Origin: 01-FULL-43-15b sp964472675
GTDB taxonomy: Bacteria > Patescibacteriota > Microgenomatia > UBA8517 > UBA10165
Reading direction: 5' to 3'
Assembly: GCA_964472675.1 (NCBI GenBank)
Contig: CAYYLO010000002.1
Coordinates: forward strand, 27,530-91,529
Length of the DNA stretch: 64,000 nt
The position numbers were made by a program, and so were the translations under genes. The notes beneath the pieces were generated by a model. The model was not told where the DNA came from, made no database searches, and saw only the letters and a list, made by a program, of their open reading frames with translations. Shown in pieces: positions 50,572-59,107 of the stretch; position 1 is the first letter of the stretch, and each line of letters opens with the position of its first letter.

Positions 50572-50859
50572 TTAAGAGCCAAGACCTCCGAGGAGGCCTT
50601 GTAAACCGCCACCCATTTCTTGCATTTTTGAAGCAACCACCTTTTGAGTTTTCTCGTAAGCTTTATTTATAACTTCAGCAACGGTTTTATCGTCCTGCCC
50701 ACCAGTTACTAATTCCTTAATCTTGAGGTCGCCTGAGAGAGTCACTTTAACACCATTTTCCTCTAAAACAATGCGCTCTTTGGAGAGTTGGTTTTGGATT
50801 TGGCGCAGCTTGTTGATTGCTTTTAAAGTATCCGCACCTTGCTTAAACTTATCAAACAT
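50572..50859 (-). CDS. YbaB/EbfC nucleoid-associated protein
   Basis: 95 residues. Pattern of YbaB: N-terminal helix with KLRQIQNQLSKERIVLEENG, strands VKVTLSGDLKIKELVTGG, C-terminal helix AYEKTQKVVASKMQEMG. Dimeric DNA-binding protein normally encoded between dnaX and recR, as here. TAAAAT lies 9 nt before the ATG, giving it a separate transcript. Confidence 0.9.
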   Translation of the reverse strand: MFDKFKQGADTLKAINKLRQIQNQLSKERIVLEENGVKVTLSGDLKIKELVTGGQDDKTVAEVINKAYEKTQKVVASKMQEMGGGLQGLLGGLGS

Positions 50860-50911
50860 CTAGAGAGGATTTTACCACACACCTTTCCCCTCGTCTACAG
50901 CATTTTTTGCT

Positions 50912-52588
50912 TTAATTGGGCATCTGCTCTTCGCTTTTGACACCAAAAATATCTTCTGCAGCGCGAACAATATCTTCCTCAACTCCCACAGTTACGTTAG
51001 CCACATCAGCCGCTCTTCGCTTTTGTTGGGCTAAAAAACAGGCAAGTTTTACGGGCGCTCCTAAAATTTGAGTTGCCGCCTCCTCGACTAAGGTTCTGTA
51101 AGGGTCTTTTTCAATTTTGTCTTTGTGGAATTGGTAAAAAACCTCGATAGTTAAGACTTTCCCATCAAATTTTGACGGCTTCGTCGCGCGCAACAGTGCC
51201 TCGATAGAATGATTTTTGGGTTTTACTTCTTTCATAACTTGTTTCCATTTTTCTTCCAATTCTTCCTCATTAACTTGTTGACCTGTTGACTTACTGCCTT
51301 GCTTCTCAGAAAGAGGAGCAGTTGCCGGCGCATGAAGTTCCGACTTGTTTGAGGTAGGTTCGAGCGGGATGGAGTCGCCGCTTTTGACGGCGCGCAGTCC
51401 CCGAGCTCCGGTCCCGCCAGACGCGGGATCCGAGTTGTCGAACGAATGAATCGGCAATGCACCTTTTCCTTCCTTCCCTTCGGCGGAAGCCGAGTTGTCC
51501 GACAAGTGAATAGGCTGCGAACCAGCTCTAGATTGGCTCCACTTAACAATTGCCAACTCCAACGGCAAAGTTGGAACAACAGCCTGCGAAAACTCTTTAA
51601 ACGCCTCCGAGAAAAGCTCAATCAATAAACGTACTCTTTCCACCCCTCCCAAATCCTTTGCCCCCACTTTCCCCTCCCAGCCTTGCAAGGTTGAGCCTTT
51701 TGAGGCTACGGCAAATTCTGAAAGTAAAATTTGGCGCAAGGCTCCAACGAGTTGGCTTGTAAAACTTTTTAAATCCGTGCCCACGGCCGCAACTTTACTT
51801 ATTTCTTCTAACGCGCCTTTTGTGTCCCCAGAGGCTAAATGGTTAAGCAGTGCATCAACAGCTCCTGTCGAAACAGAAAGCAAAGAGGTCACGTCAGCAT
51901 CACTAACTTTATCCCGCCCAACACTTAGCTGCTCCAAAATTTTGTGTGCCTCGCGAAAACTCCCGTCAACACGAGAGGCAATATTTTCAAGCACCTTTTC
52001 TTCAACTTTTAACTTCTCTCCTTTCACAACTTTATTCAAAGACTCAACAACCTCTTCAGTTGTCGCTTTTGGGAAGAGAATGTTGGTGCAGCGGGAGCGA
52101 ATCGTATCAAGAAGCTTTCCCGGAGCAGTTGTGGCAAGTATAAAAATTACATGGGCGGGGGGCTCTTCTAAAGTTTTCAGAAGCGCATTTGAAGCCTCGT
52201 TAGTCAACATGTGCGCTTCGTCAATAATATAAACTTTCTTTTTTGCGCCGGCTGTAGCAAGATGAACCCCTTCCCGCAAAGTCCGGATGTCGTCAACTCC
52301 GCGGTTTGAAGCAGCATCAATTTCTATAACATCTAAACTTGAGCCATTTGTTATGGCAAGACAAGTGGCGCATTTGTTGCACGGTTCAACATCCGCCACT
52401 CTACCCTCACAATTTATAGCTTTGGCCACAATACGGGCAGCCGAAGTTTTTCCAGCTCCGCGTGGACCGGAAAATAAAAAAGCATGCGGTACATTCCCAC
52501 TGCCTAATATGCGGGAAAGGTCATCCCGAACTTTGCGAAGATCAAGGTCAGCAATTTTTTGTGGTCTATACTTGAGGTAAAATGTCAT
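50912..52588 (-). CDS. dnaX: DNA polymerase III subunit gamma/tau
   Basis: 558 residues. AAA+ clamp-loader: Walker A FSGPRGAGKTSAARIVAKA, zinc finger with four Cys (NCEGRV...EPCNKCATC), Walker B VYIIDEAHML, sensor 1 ATTAPGKLLDTIRSRC. Domain III helices to about residue 345. A GC-rich linker (about residues 355-440) contains palindromic DNA and duplicated PIHLSDNSA/PIHSFDNSD segments. C-terminal tau-like domain from about 450. Loads the beta clamp. Confidence 0.95.
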   Translation of the reverse strand: MTFYLKYRPQKIADLDLRKVRDDLSRILGSGNVPHAFLFSGPRGAGKTSAARIVAKAINCEGRVADVEPCNKCATCLAITNGSSLDVIEIDAASNRGVDDIRTLREGVHLATAGAKKKVYIIDEAHMLTNEASNALLKTLEEPPAHVIFILATTAPGKLLDTIRSRCTNILFPKATTEEVVESLNKVVKGEKLKVEEKVLENIASRVDGSFREAHKILEQLSVGRDKVSDADVTSLLSVSTGAVDALLNHLASGDTKGALEEISKVAAVGTDLKSFTSQLVGALRQILLSEFAVASKGSTLQGWEGKVGAKDLGGVERVRLLIELFSEAFKEFSQAVVPTLPLELAIVKWSQSRAGSQPIHLSDNSASAEGKEGKGALPIHSFDNSDPASGGTGARGLRAVKSGDSIPLEPTSNKSELHAPATAPLSEKQGSKSTGQQVNEEELEEKWKQVMKEVKPKNHSIEALLRATKPSKFDGKVLTIEVFYQFHKDKIEKDPYRTLVEEAATQILGAPVKLACFLAQQKRRAADVANVTVGVEEDIVRAAEDIFGVKSEEQMPN

Positions 52589-52714
52589 AAAAATAGCAAA
52601 GATTAAATATCAAACATCAAAAATACACATTATAAATTAAAAAAGAGTAAAGATTTTGCCAGTCTTTACATATTCTACTTTGTCTTTTTGCTTTTTGCGA
52701 TTTGATTTTTGATA

Positions 52715-53104
52715 TTACTTGTGGTGTATCCCAAGGAGGTGTAGTGTGCCGTGCTCGGCCAACTCGCAAATTACCTCATCCATCAGGCGGTTTTTCTTAA
52801 TCGCAATTTTTCTAACCTCAGGATAGCAAATCACAATATCGCCTAAAGATCTGTCATTCTCATTTTTTGGAAATTCACCTTTTGCCTCAGAAGCCGGAAA
52901 AGAAAGAACTTCATGTGTCTCGTCCGCCTGTCCTTCATTTAAAAATTTCTCGCCCAGCTCCCGCATTTTCCTCTCGCCCACTAACGCTATAGACACCTCT
53001 GCTTCCGTCACACCGTGATTTGAAAGAAGCTCTGACACACTTTTTTTAAGAGCCTTAGTATTTGCTGGATAACGAGACTGGCGAGTGATGAAAATAGAAA
53101 TCAT
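52715..53104 (-). CDS. ybeY: endoribonuclease YbeY
   Basis: 129 residues from the ATG at 53102-53104; the 12 codons upstream lie in a palindromic repeat (53113-53169). Family features: VSIALVGERKMRELGEKFL, DIVICYPEVR, and the zinc site HGTLHLLGIHH (three His). Processes the 16S rRNA 3' end and takes part in ribosome quality control. Next to yqeY. Confidence 0.92.
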   Translation of the reverse strand: MISIFITRQSRYPANTKALKKSVSELLSNHGVTEAEVSIALVGERKMRELGEKFLNEGQADETHEVLSFPASEAKGEFPKNENDRSLGDIVICYPEVRKIAIKKNRLMDEVICELAEHGTLHLLGIHHK

Positions 53105-53112
53105 ACAATCAG

Positions 53113-53169
53113 TGTCATTCCTGCGCAAGCAGGAATCCATATAGATCCCGTATCAAGTACGGGATGACA
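53113..53169. repeat. palindromic repeat joining ybeY and yqeY
   Basis: GTCATTCCTGCGCAAGCAGG, then CCCGTATCAAGTACGGGATGACAG. Supplies the last codons (SSRT) and stop of yqeY and a spurious N-terminal extension to ybeY. Confidence 0.8.
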
Positions 53170-53605
53170 GAAGTTTCTCCCGCACTATACGGGAAACAGT
53201 ACTTCCATCCGCTTGCCCCTTCACCTTCCCCATAACCGCACCCATGACTTTTCCGAAGTCGGATGCACCACCAGTACCCAGATCCGCGATAATCTGCTCT
53301 GCAATCTGTTCAATCTCTTCGGCCGACATTTCGGCCGGTAAAAATTCCTGTAAAATTTTCGATTCCACACGCTCTTTTTCGGCAAGTTCAGCCCTCCCGC
53401 CTTTCTCGTATGCCTCAATCGCCTCCTGTCTTTGTTTAAGCTGCCGGCGGATTATGGAAATCTCTTCCTCGCTGGAAAGCTCCCGCATCTTGGCAATTTG
53501 CTCATTATGCAAAGCGCTGTACAAAAGACGCAGCGTCGAAAGGCGCAGGTTATCGCCCCCTTTCATGGCCACTTGTATTTGTTGCTGCAACCGATCTGTT
53601 AACAT
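53153..53605 (-). CDS. YqeY/GatB-tail-like protein
   Basis: 150 residues. MLTDRLQQQIQVAMKGGDNL and RLSTLRLLYSALHNEQI are the N-terminal signature; ILQEFLPAEMSAEEIEQIAE and DFGKVMGAVMGKVKGQADGS follow the tail domain of GatB. This is the usual YqeY plan. May help tRNA-dependent amidation. The C-terminus ends in a repeat. Confidence 0.92.
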   Translation of the reverse strand: MLTDRLQQQIQVAMKGGDNLRLSTLRLLYSALHNEQIAKMRELSSEEEISIIRRQLKQRQEAIEAYEKGGRAELAEKERVESKILQEFLPAEMSAEEIEQIAEQIIADLGTGGASDFGKVMGAVMGKVKGQADGSTVSRIVREKLLSSRT

Positions 53606-53611
53606 GTCTTA

Positions 53612-53637
53612 ATTATACGCTAGTTGAAGCGAAATTC
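53612..53637 (-). repeat. 26-bp dispersed repeat, copy 2 (inverted)
   Basis: Exact reverse complement of the 26 nt at 12671-12696. Between divergent genes, where its TATAAT part could also act as a -10 box. Confidence 0.6.
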
Positions 53638-53675
53638 TGATTTTCGATATATTACTTTCTCTGGTAAAATCGTAC

Positions 53676-54332
53676 ATGCCTAAAAGTTTCAAAAGGATAT
53701 TGGTATTTATCTTCCCCATAATCCTAACTATTTTGCTTTCCTACGTGTTGCAGGCTCTTATAGTGAAAAACCAAGAGCAATTCACCAACTGGCTCTCAAG
53801 CTTTGGCCCATACATTATTATTGTTTATATAATTCTTCAAGCAATAACTGTAGTCTTTGCGCCGCTCTCCGGTTTGTTCCTGCTGGTTGCGATGATTGCT
53901 CTTTTTGGGCCAGCCGTTGCAATAACCCTGGCTTATTTAGTTACCACCCCAGCTTATTTAGCCAACTTTTACCTTTCTAAAAAATACGGCAGGCCGCTGG
54001 CTGAAAAAATAGTAGGGCAAGGCGCTTTAAAGAAAATGGACAAATTCGTAGCAAACTCGGGCCTTGGAGTATTAGTCGTCATAAGACTCTTCCAAAGTTC
54101 AAATTTTGATTATTTATCCTATGCTTTTGGCCTAACAAACATACCTTTTAAAACTTTCGCGGTGGTTAACGTCCTGGCTGGCATACCTGCCGCTCTTATT
54201 TCTTACATAATCTATTCTTTATCCGACAACTTAACGGAGGGAGTTGTAATCACCTACGTGGTAGGAGTTCTATTTGCAGGGTTTTCAATACTTTTGAGCA
54301 TTTACCTCAACAACAGAAAAAACTTAAGTTAG
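53676..54332 (+). CDS. TVP38/TMEM64-family (VTT) membrane protein
   Basis: 218 residues, about five helices. TAAAAT (53665-53670) is 5 nt before the ATG, as in many genes here. FAPLSGLFLLVAMIALFGPAV and the basic KKYGRPLAEKI with VVIRLFQSSNFDYLSYAFGL follow the VTT-domain plan of DedA relatives. Probably a lipid scramblase-type or transport protein. Confidence 0.85.
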   Translation: MPKSFKRILVFIFPIILTILLSYVLQALIVKNQEQFTNWLSSFGPYIIIVYIILQAITVVFAPLSGLFLLVAMIALFGPAVAITLAYLVTTPAYLANFYLSKKYGRPLAEKIVGQGALKKMDKFVANSGLGVLVVIRLFQSSNFDYLSYAFGLTNIPFKTFAVVNVLAGIPAALISYIIYSLSDNLTEGVVITYVVGVLFAGFSILLSIYLNNRKNLS

Positions 54333-54664
54333 ATATCTCTGGTGTGCTCAATGTCTCCCAGCAAATGCAAATGTAAATGCTGGATCAGGGCTGCCCCCGC
54401 ACCGTTTACCACTAGCCGATAGCCTGTTTTCCTAAGTTCCATATCTTCAATAAACTCCTGGGCAGTTTTGTTCATCTTCAGCCAAACTTCCCAAGTGTCG
54501 TCAACCAAATCTGCAAACTGTTCAATATGCTTTTTGGGGATTATTAAAAGATGAATTGGGGCTTTGGGATGGATATCGCGGAAGATCAAAATATCTTCAT
54601 CCTCGTATTCCTTTTCAGAAGGTACAACTCCAGCTACAATTTTACAAAAAAGGCAATCTTTCAT
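54329..54664 (-). CDS. HIT-family nucleotide-binding protein
   Basis: 111 residues. DCLFCKIVAGVVPSEKEYED and IFRDIHPKAPIHLLIIPKKH give the N-terminal part; the histidine triad is QHLHLHLLGD. HINT-like nucleoside phosphoramidase. TATACT lies 6 nt before the ATG. Shares 4 nt with the convergent VTT gene. Confidence 0.95.
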   Translation of the reverse strand: MKDCLFCKIVAGVVPSEKEYEDEDILIFRDIHPKAPIHLLIIPKKHIEQFADLVDDTWEVWLKMNKTAQEFIEDMELRKTGYRLVVNGAGAALIQHLHLHLLGDIEHTRDI

Positions 54665-54750
54665 GACACAAGTATAACTCTAAACTGCCACCATGTCATT
54701 TTAGCCCCGCTTATGGGTGGTGGGGAAATCTCCTGCGTATGTGGGGGCTT

Positions 54751-54788
54751 GCATTCGTGAGAGATCCCTCGGCTACGCTCGGGATGAC
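54751..54788. repeat. half copy of CTCGGGATGAC repeat
   Basis: GCATTCGTGAGAGATCCCTC with GGCTACGCTCGGGATGACG; only the right end of the GTCAT-type repeat is well kept. Confidence 0.6.
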
Positions 54789-54792
54789 GCGA

Positions 54793-55761
54793 TTAAAGTA
54801 AAGAGATGATGGCTCGCGTCAGTTTTTCTGGATCGTGACGCAAAAGGGTTTCTTTTCTCGTAAAGTCTCCAATTAAAACTTGTGGCGCCAGACTATTAAC
54901 ATTTGCAATATCCGTATTCACCGGAAAAGCTTTTTCCTGTTCATACTTTTCTAACAGAAATCGCGGGTATTTACTTTTGTTAGCGATTATGGCGTCAACT
55001 ACTTTTTTCTGCTTACACCCTAAATACTTTTCTACTTCCCGAACATAATCCGCGACTGAAAAATTATCTGTTTCCCCATGCTTATTCATTATGTTACAAA
55101 CATATACAACCTTAGCAGAGCTTTGACAAATTGCCTCCGGAACTCCCTTAACTAACAAGTTGGGAATAATGCTTGTATATAAATCACCAGGGCCCAAAAC
55201 AATTAAATCTGCTTCACTAATAACCTGCTGGACGGGAGGATAAATGGAAGAGGAAGGGTCCAAAAAAACATCCAAAATTTTTAACGTCGGGCCCACAATC
55301 CGTACATCAATATTTGTCTCACCGCGCACTAAAGTGCCATCTGTTAGCCTGGCAACCAGGTGAGCTTTGGTAAGGGTAACAGGTAACACTTCGCCTTTAA
55401 TATTAAGAAGTTTGCCAGCCTCTTGTATTGCCTCAACTTCGTTGCCTAAAATTTCTGTGAGAGCGGTTAATAAAAGGTTTCCAAAAGAGTGCCCTGATAG
55501 TCCATTCCCCTTGTCAAACCTGTATTCAAAAAGTTGGCGAAGAAGCAGTTGCTCAGGGCTATCAGAAAGCGCCAAAAGCGCACGTCTCACGTCTCCCGGA
55601 GGCAAGATCCCAAACTCATCCCGAAGACGTCCCGTTGACCCTCCGGAATCCGCCATTGAAACAACGGCAGTAAGTTTCAATGGGTGCTCTTTCAGTCCTG
55701 TTAAAACAGTGTAAGTTCCTGTTCCCCCACCAATTACAACAATCTTTTTTCCTGCCGTCAT
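54793..55761 (-). CDS. yvcK: YvcK/CofD-family gluconeogenesis factor
   Basis: 322 residues. N-terminal Rossmann motif VVIGGGTGTYTVLTGLKEH, MADSGGSTGRLRDEFGILPPG, FGNLLLTALTEILG, LIVLGPGDLYTSIIPNLLV and VYVCNIMNKHGETDNF are all YvcK signatures. Binds UDP-GlcNAc in studied species and helps set cell shape and wall metabolism. Convergent on no gene; next to rseP. Confidence 0.94.
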   Translation of the reverse strand: MTAGKKIVVIGGGTGTYTVLTGLKEHPLKLTAVVSMADSGGSTGRLRDEFGILPPGDVRRALLALSDSPEQLLLRQLFEYRFDKGNGLSGHSFGNLLLTALTEILGNEVEAIQEAGKLLNIKGEVLPVTLTKAHLVARLTDGTLVRGETNIDVRIVGPTLKILDVFLDPSSSIYPPVQQVISEADLIVLGPGDLYTSIIPNLLVKGVPEAICQSSAKVVYVCNIMNKHGETDNFSVADYVREVEKYLGCKQKKVVDAIIANKSKYPRFLLEKYEQEKAFPVNTDIANVNSLAPQVLIGDFTRKETLLRHDPEKLTRAIISLL

Positions 55762-55807
55762 AACATTAGCCCAACAGTCTTTGTATATCGCGGATGCTTA
55801 TGGCGTT

Positions 55808-56923
55808 TTAGCCAAGCAGACGCCGGACATCGCGGATGCTTATAAGCAATATCAGCAAAAGCAAGAAAATTATCCCTATAAGATGGATATTTTTCTCGAT
55901 AGCCGGAGCCATCTTTCTTCCAGTTGCACCGTGAATAATAACAAAAAGCGCACGTGCTCCATCCAGGCCCGGAAAAGGCAAAGCGTTAACAACCGCAAGA
56001 TTGATAGAAAGTACACCCACCAAAGACAAAAGCGGCAGCCAGCCAGTTTTGGCAACCACATCAACTATTTGAAATATGCCAACCGGGCCGGAAACATCCC
56101 CGGGCACTTGCCCTGAAACAACCAAATTCCGTACCATGTTAGATAAACCAAAAAGAATTTGTCTTGTAAACTCCATACTGTCAGTCAACCCTCTTTGTGT
56201 TGCTTTAATAATCATTTGGACCGGAGGATAAAAAGCCGTTTTAGTGACTGGAATAGTATCTATCGCAATCCCCAGTGGGCCCTCGCCAGCTTTTGGATCT
56301 GAGCGAGGTGTAGCCCAAACGCTCACCTTTAGCTTGGCAGATTTTTCCACAAACAAGTTGGGTAAAAGAGTAAGCGGTGTCCGGTCTACTTCTATCTGCA
56401 CTTGCTTACCTCTATAAAAAGCTACCGCATCTTTAACATCCTTATCGTCTTTTACCTCCCTATCGCCAATTTTCAATATTCTATCCAGGGCCTTGAGATC
56501 TGATTTTTGGGCCGGAGAATCAGGAGAAACCGCAACAATTATAGGGTAATTTGTTTGCGAGGTGGGAATGCCAATGTTGGCATAAAGAATTGTAAATGCA
56601 AAAATCCCAAGCAAAAGATTCATCAAAGCGCCAGCAAGCGCAACGGCCAATTTTACCGGCAAAGCCTGAGCAAAAAAGGACCTGTGGTTTTCGGTTTCTG
56701 TAGGCTCGTCTTCGCCAAATAGGCGCACATATCCGCCAATCGGCAAGGCATTGACAGAATACCTGGTCTCCCCAATCTTTTTGCTAATGATTCGAGGAGG
56801 AAATCCCAAGGCAAACTCTTCTACCTTGACACCGGCTTTTTTAGCCACAATGAAGTGGCCGAACTCATGTACCAAGATCAAGATAGAAAGTATGAGAAAA
56901 AAAACTAAAAGAGTCATTAACAA
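55808..56923 (-). CDS. rseP: site-2 membrane protease RseP
   Basis: 371 residues. Zinc motif HEFGHF in helix 1, PDZ domain at about residues 120-210 (VAVSPDSPAQKSDLKALDRI), and the second metal motif NALPFPGLDGARAL in the late helices. Standard length for one PDZ. Cleaves transmembrane anti-sigma factors or signal peptides in the membrane. In this genome it directly follows frr, without uppS, cdsA or dxr. Confidence 0.95.
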   Translation of the reverse strand: MLMTLLVFFLILSILILVHEFGHFIVAKKAGVKVEEFALGFPPRIISKKIGETRYSVNALPIGGYVRLFGEDEPTETENHRSFFAQALPVKLAVALAGALMNLLLGIFAFTILYANIGIPTSQTNYPIIVAVSPDSPAQKSDLKALDRILKIGDREVKDDKDVKDAVAFYRGKQVQIEVDRTPLTLLPNLFVEKSAKLKVSVWATPRSDPKAGEGPLGIAIDTIPVTKTAFYPPVQMIIKATQRGLTDSMEFTRQILFGLSNMVRNLVVSGQVPGDVSGPVGIFQIVDVVAKTGWLPLLSLVGVLSINLAVVNALPFPGLDGARALFVIIHGATGRKMAPAIEKNIHLIGIIFLLLLILLISIRDVRRLLG

Positions 56924-57015
56924 TTTTCAATTTCCAGTTTTCAATTTTCAATCAATTTACAATTAATCATTGAAACAATGAAAATTCAATGTAAATTGAA
57001 AATTGTTACTTGAAA
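56924..57015. repeat. AT-rich inverted repeat region
   Basis: CAATTTTCAATTTCCAG and TCAATTTACAATTAATC pair with AATGTAAATTGAAAATTG. Fills the gap between rseP and frr; may act as a hairpin in RNA. Confidence 0.55.
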
Positions 57016-57020
57016 ATTTT

Positions 57021-57575
57021 TTACAGTGAGCGTAGCTCACTTTCCTTTCTCTTTCCCATTTCTTCAATTTCGGCAATATATTTGTCAGTTATAGCCTGGA
57101 GATTCTTTTCCTGAACTACTACTTCATCTTCTGTTAAGTCCTTGCTTTCTGCTTTATTTTTTATATTATGCATCCCCTCTTGCCTTGCTTGCCGGATACC
57201 AACCCGCCCTGCTTCAAGTTTTTGGTGTAAAAGCTTTACATAATTTTCCCGATCCTGGGCTGTTAGCGGAGGTAGATTAATTCTTATCTCTTCGCCGGCA
57301 ATAATCGGATTAAAACCCAAATTTGCAGCTTCTAATCCTTTTCGGATTTCACCAACAATACTCTTGTCCCAGGGAGATATCAAAAGCGAATGGGCTTCCG
57401 GAGCGCTTATGGTTGCAAGTTCTAAAATGCGCAGTTTTTGAGCCCCGCCATAAACCAAAACGGGAACGTCTTCAACCAAAGCCGGCGTGGCACGCCCAGT
57501 CCTAATTGTCGCAATATCCACCCTAACATTCTCTAAAACTTTATCCATTCGTGAGCGAATTTGGTCTTCTTGCAT
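57021..57575 (-). CDS. frr: ribosome recycling factor
   Basis: 184 residues from the ATG at 57573-57575, with AGGTG 5 nt upstream. Matches RRF throughout: RMDKVLENVRVDIATIRTGR, APEAHSLLISPWDKSIVGEI, RINLPPLTAQDRENYVKLLH, SKDLTEDEVVVQEKNLQAIT. Splits the post-termination ribosome with EF-G. No pyrH gene between it and tsf. A GTCAT-type repeat precedes it. Confidence 0.96.
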   Translation of the reverse strand: MQEDQIRSRMDKVLENVRVDIATIRTGRATPALVEDVPVLVYGGAQKLRILELATISAPEAHSLLISPWDKSIVGEIRKGLEAANLGFNPIIAGEEIRINLPPLTAQDRENYVKLLHQKLEAGRVGIRQARQEGMHNIKNKAESKDLTEDEVVVQEKNLQAITDKYIAEIEEMGKRKESELRSL

Positions 57576-57583
57576 AATCACCT

Positions 57584-57633
57584 ATCATCTCGAGTCGAAG
57601 ACGAGAGATCTCTCACTGCCCGTTCGAGATGAC
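57584..57633. repeat. ATCATCTCGAG...TTCGAGATGAC palindromic repeat
   Basis: TCATCTCGAGTCGAAGACGAG and CCCGTTCGAGATGACACC; between tsf and frr. Confidence 0.75.
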
Positions 57634-57648
57634 ACCAATGAACAAATT

Positions 57649-58101
57649 TTAAACTGCCAGGCGCTTTAAGTCCAGAAGCTGAATATTCTCGCCCAGCTTG
57701 CCGATTACTTCTTTTATTAAATCTTCGACAGTTTTTCCCGAATCCCGGATGTAGTCCTGTTTTGAAACTTCTTCAACATTTTCCCCACCCAAAGAAGCAA
57801 CTTGCATTGCTATCTCTTGGCCCAATTTTTGAAACTCATCAGTCCGGGCAACAAAGTCTGTCTCGCAACCCAAAACAACCATTGCCCCAAGAGTTCCCGT
57901 GTGGTGGATATAAGAAAAAACGCGGCCAGCTTTTATTTGTCTTTCAGATTTCTTTTCTGCTCTTTCCAAACCTTTTTTCCTTAGAAACTCGCGGGCCTTA
58001 TCCTCATTGCCATCAGATTCTTCCAAAGCATAGCGAATGTCAGAAATAGAGACACCAAGTTCTTCGCGGAGTTTTTTGATATGCTCTATAGATACTTTCA
58101 T
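57649..58101 (-). CDS. tsf: elongation factor Ts, short form
   Basis: 150 residues from MKVSIEHIKKLREELGVSIS; E. coli EF-Ts has about 280. UBA-like N-terminus, then GTLGAMVVLGCETDFVARTD, the TDFVA motif that contacts EF-Tu, and one C-terminal subdomain. The second half of long EF-Ts is missing, as in some small genomes. Exchanges GDP on EF-Tu. Follows rpsB. Confidence 0.93.
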   Translation of the reverse strand: MKVSIEHIKKLREELGVSISDIRYALEESDGNEDKAREFLRKKGLERAEKKSERQIKAGRVFSYIHHTGTLGAMVVLGCETDFVARTDEFQKLGQEIAMQVASLGGENVEEVSKQDYIRDSGKTVEDLIKEVIGKLGENIQLLDLKRLAV

Positions 58102-58215
58102 ACAAGTGCAGCTGAAAAAATTCTGATTTTTGATATTTGTTGAATGTCTGCCATAACTACAAATTACAAATTCCAAGATACAAACAAATCAAAAATCACA
58201 AAAGTTTGTAGCTTT

Positions 58216-58935
58216 TTAAACTTGAGTATTGTTTGTTTCTTGTGATTTGGTGCTTTTCTTTTTTCCATCTTCCACTGCTTTTACCACAAAGTCCAAAATA
58301 GTGTTTATTGCTTTTACTGCATCATCATTTGCCGGAATCGGATATTCAATTTTAGTCGGATCAGCATTAGTGTCCGTAATACCAAGAATTGGAATGCCAA
58401 GCCGATTTGCTTCTGCAACAGCAGACGTTTCTTTGTGTGTATCGATGATAAAGACTAAGTCAGGAAGCTTATTCAAATTAACCAGCCCACCGAACAAATG
58501 TTCAAGACGAATCATTTCCCGCTCCATCAAAAGCCGTTCTTTCTTGGTGTATTCCTTAAATTTACCCGTCGCAAGACCTTCCTTAAGGTCGGCCAATTTT
58601 CTGATGGATTTTTTTACCTGTTCAAAATTGGTTAACGTTCCGCCAAGCCAGCGAGTTACAACATATGGCATACCCACTTTAATGGCCGCATCGCGGACAA
58701 TATCTTTTGCTTGCCTTTTAGTTCCCACAAAAAGTACAACACCACCCTCGCTAACCGTTTGGGAAATTTTGTCAAAGGCTTCCGTTATGGCCTGGCGGGT
58801 TTTGGCCAAGTCGAAAATATGGATACCCTCTTTTGCTCCGTAAATATACGGGGACATACGGGGGTTCCAACGACGAGTCTGATGCCCAAAATGACACCCT
58901 GCCTCAAGTAGTTCTTCTAGTGTGATATCTATCAT
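58216..58935 (-). CDS. rpsB: 30S ribosomal protein S2
   Basis: 239 residues from MIDITLEELLEAGCHFGHQT. uS2 signatures: TRRWNPRMSPYIYGAKEGIH, LFVGTKRQAKDIVRDAA, VTRWLGGTLTNFEQVKKSI, LPDLVFIIDTHKETSAVAEA, PILGITDTNADP. Typical length. First gene of the rpsB-tsf-frr-rseP block, with a promoter and structured leader upstream. Confidence 0.97.
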   Translation of the reverse strand: MIDITLEELLEAGCHFGHQTRRWNPRMSPYIYGAKEGIHIFDLAKTRQAITEAFDKISQTVSEGGVVLFVGTKRQAKDIVRDAAIKVGMPYVVTRWLGGTLTNFEQVKKSIRKLADLKEGLATGKFKEYTKKERLLMEREMIRLEHLFGGLVNLNKLPDLVFIIDTHKETSAVAEANRLGIPILGITDTNADPTKIEYPIPANDDAVKAINTILDFVVKAVEDGKKKSTKSQETNNTQV

Positions 58936-59011
58936 AGATTTAATTCCATACACACTGAGAAAATTCTTATTTTCGATATTGTAATTTCTACTGCCATAAA
59001 GAAATGTAGTA

Positions 59012-59094
59012 GCGAACTTTTAGTTCGCGCCAGTTCCTTGTTCCGCCATTCAAGCGAGAAGTTTTTGAGGATTCTCAGGAACCAAGGCTTGAAT
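59012..59094 (-). promoter_or_regulatory. rpsB leader with possible pseudoknot and hairpin
   Basis: On the rpsB strand ATTCAAGC and CTTGGTTCC (59094-59078) are followed by GCTTGAAT (59055-59048) and GGAACAAGG (59044-59036). First pairs with third and second pairs with fourth, giving interlaced helices. Then a hairpin GCGAAC-TAAAA-GTTCGC (59028-59012). Suggests S2 autoregulation. Confidence 0.5.
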
Positions 59095-59107
59095 GTGTGA
59101 TTTTTGT

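Noticed and set aside
20594..57633. Palindromic repeats considered as a CRISPR array
   Set aside because: Copies are scattered singly between genes with no regular spacers and no cas genes.
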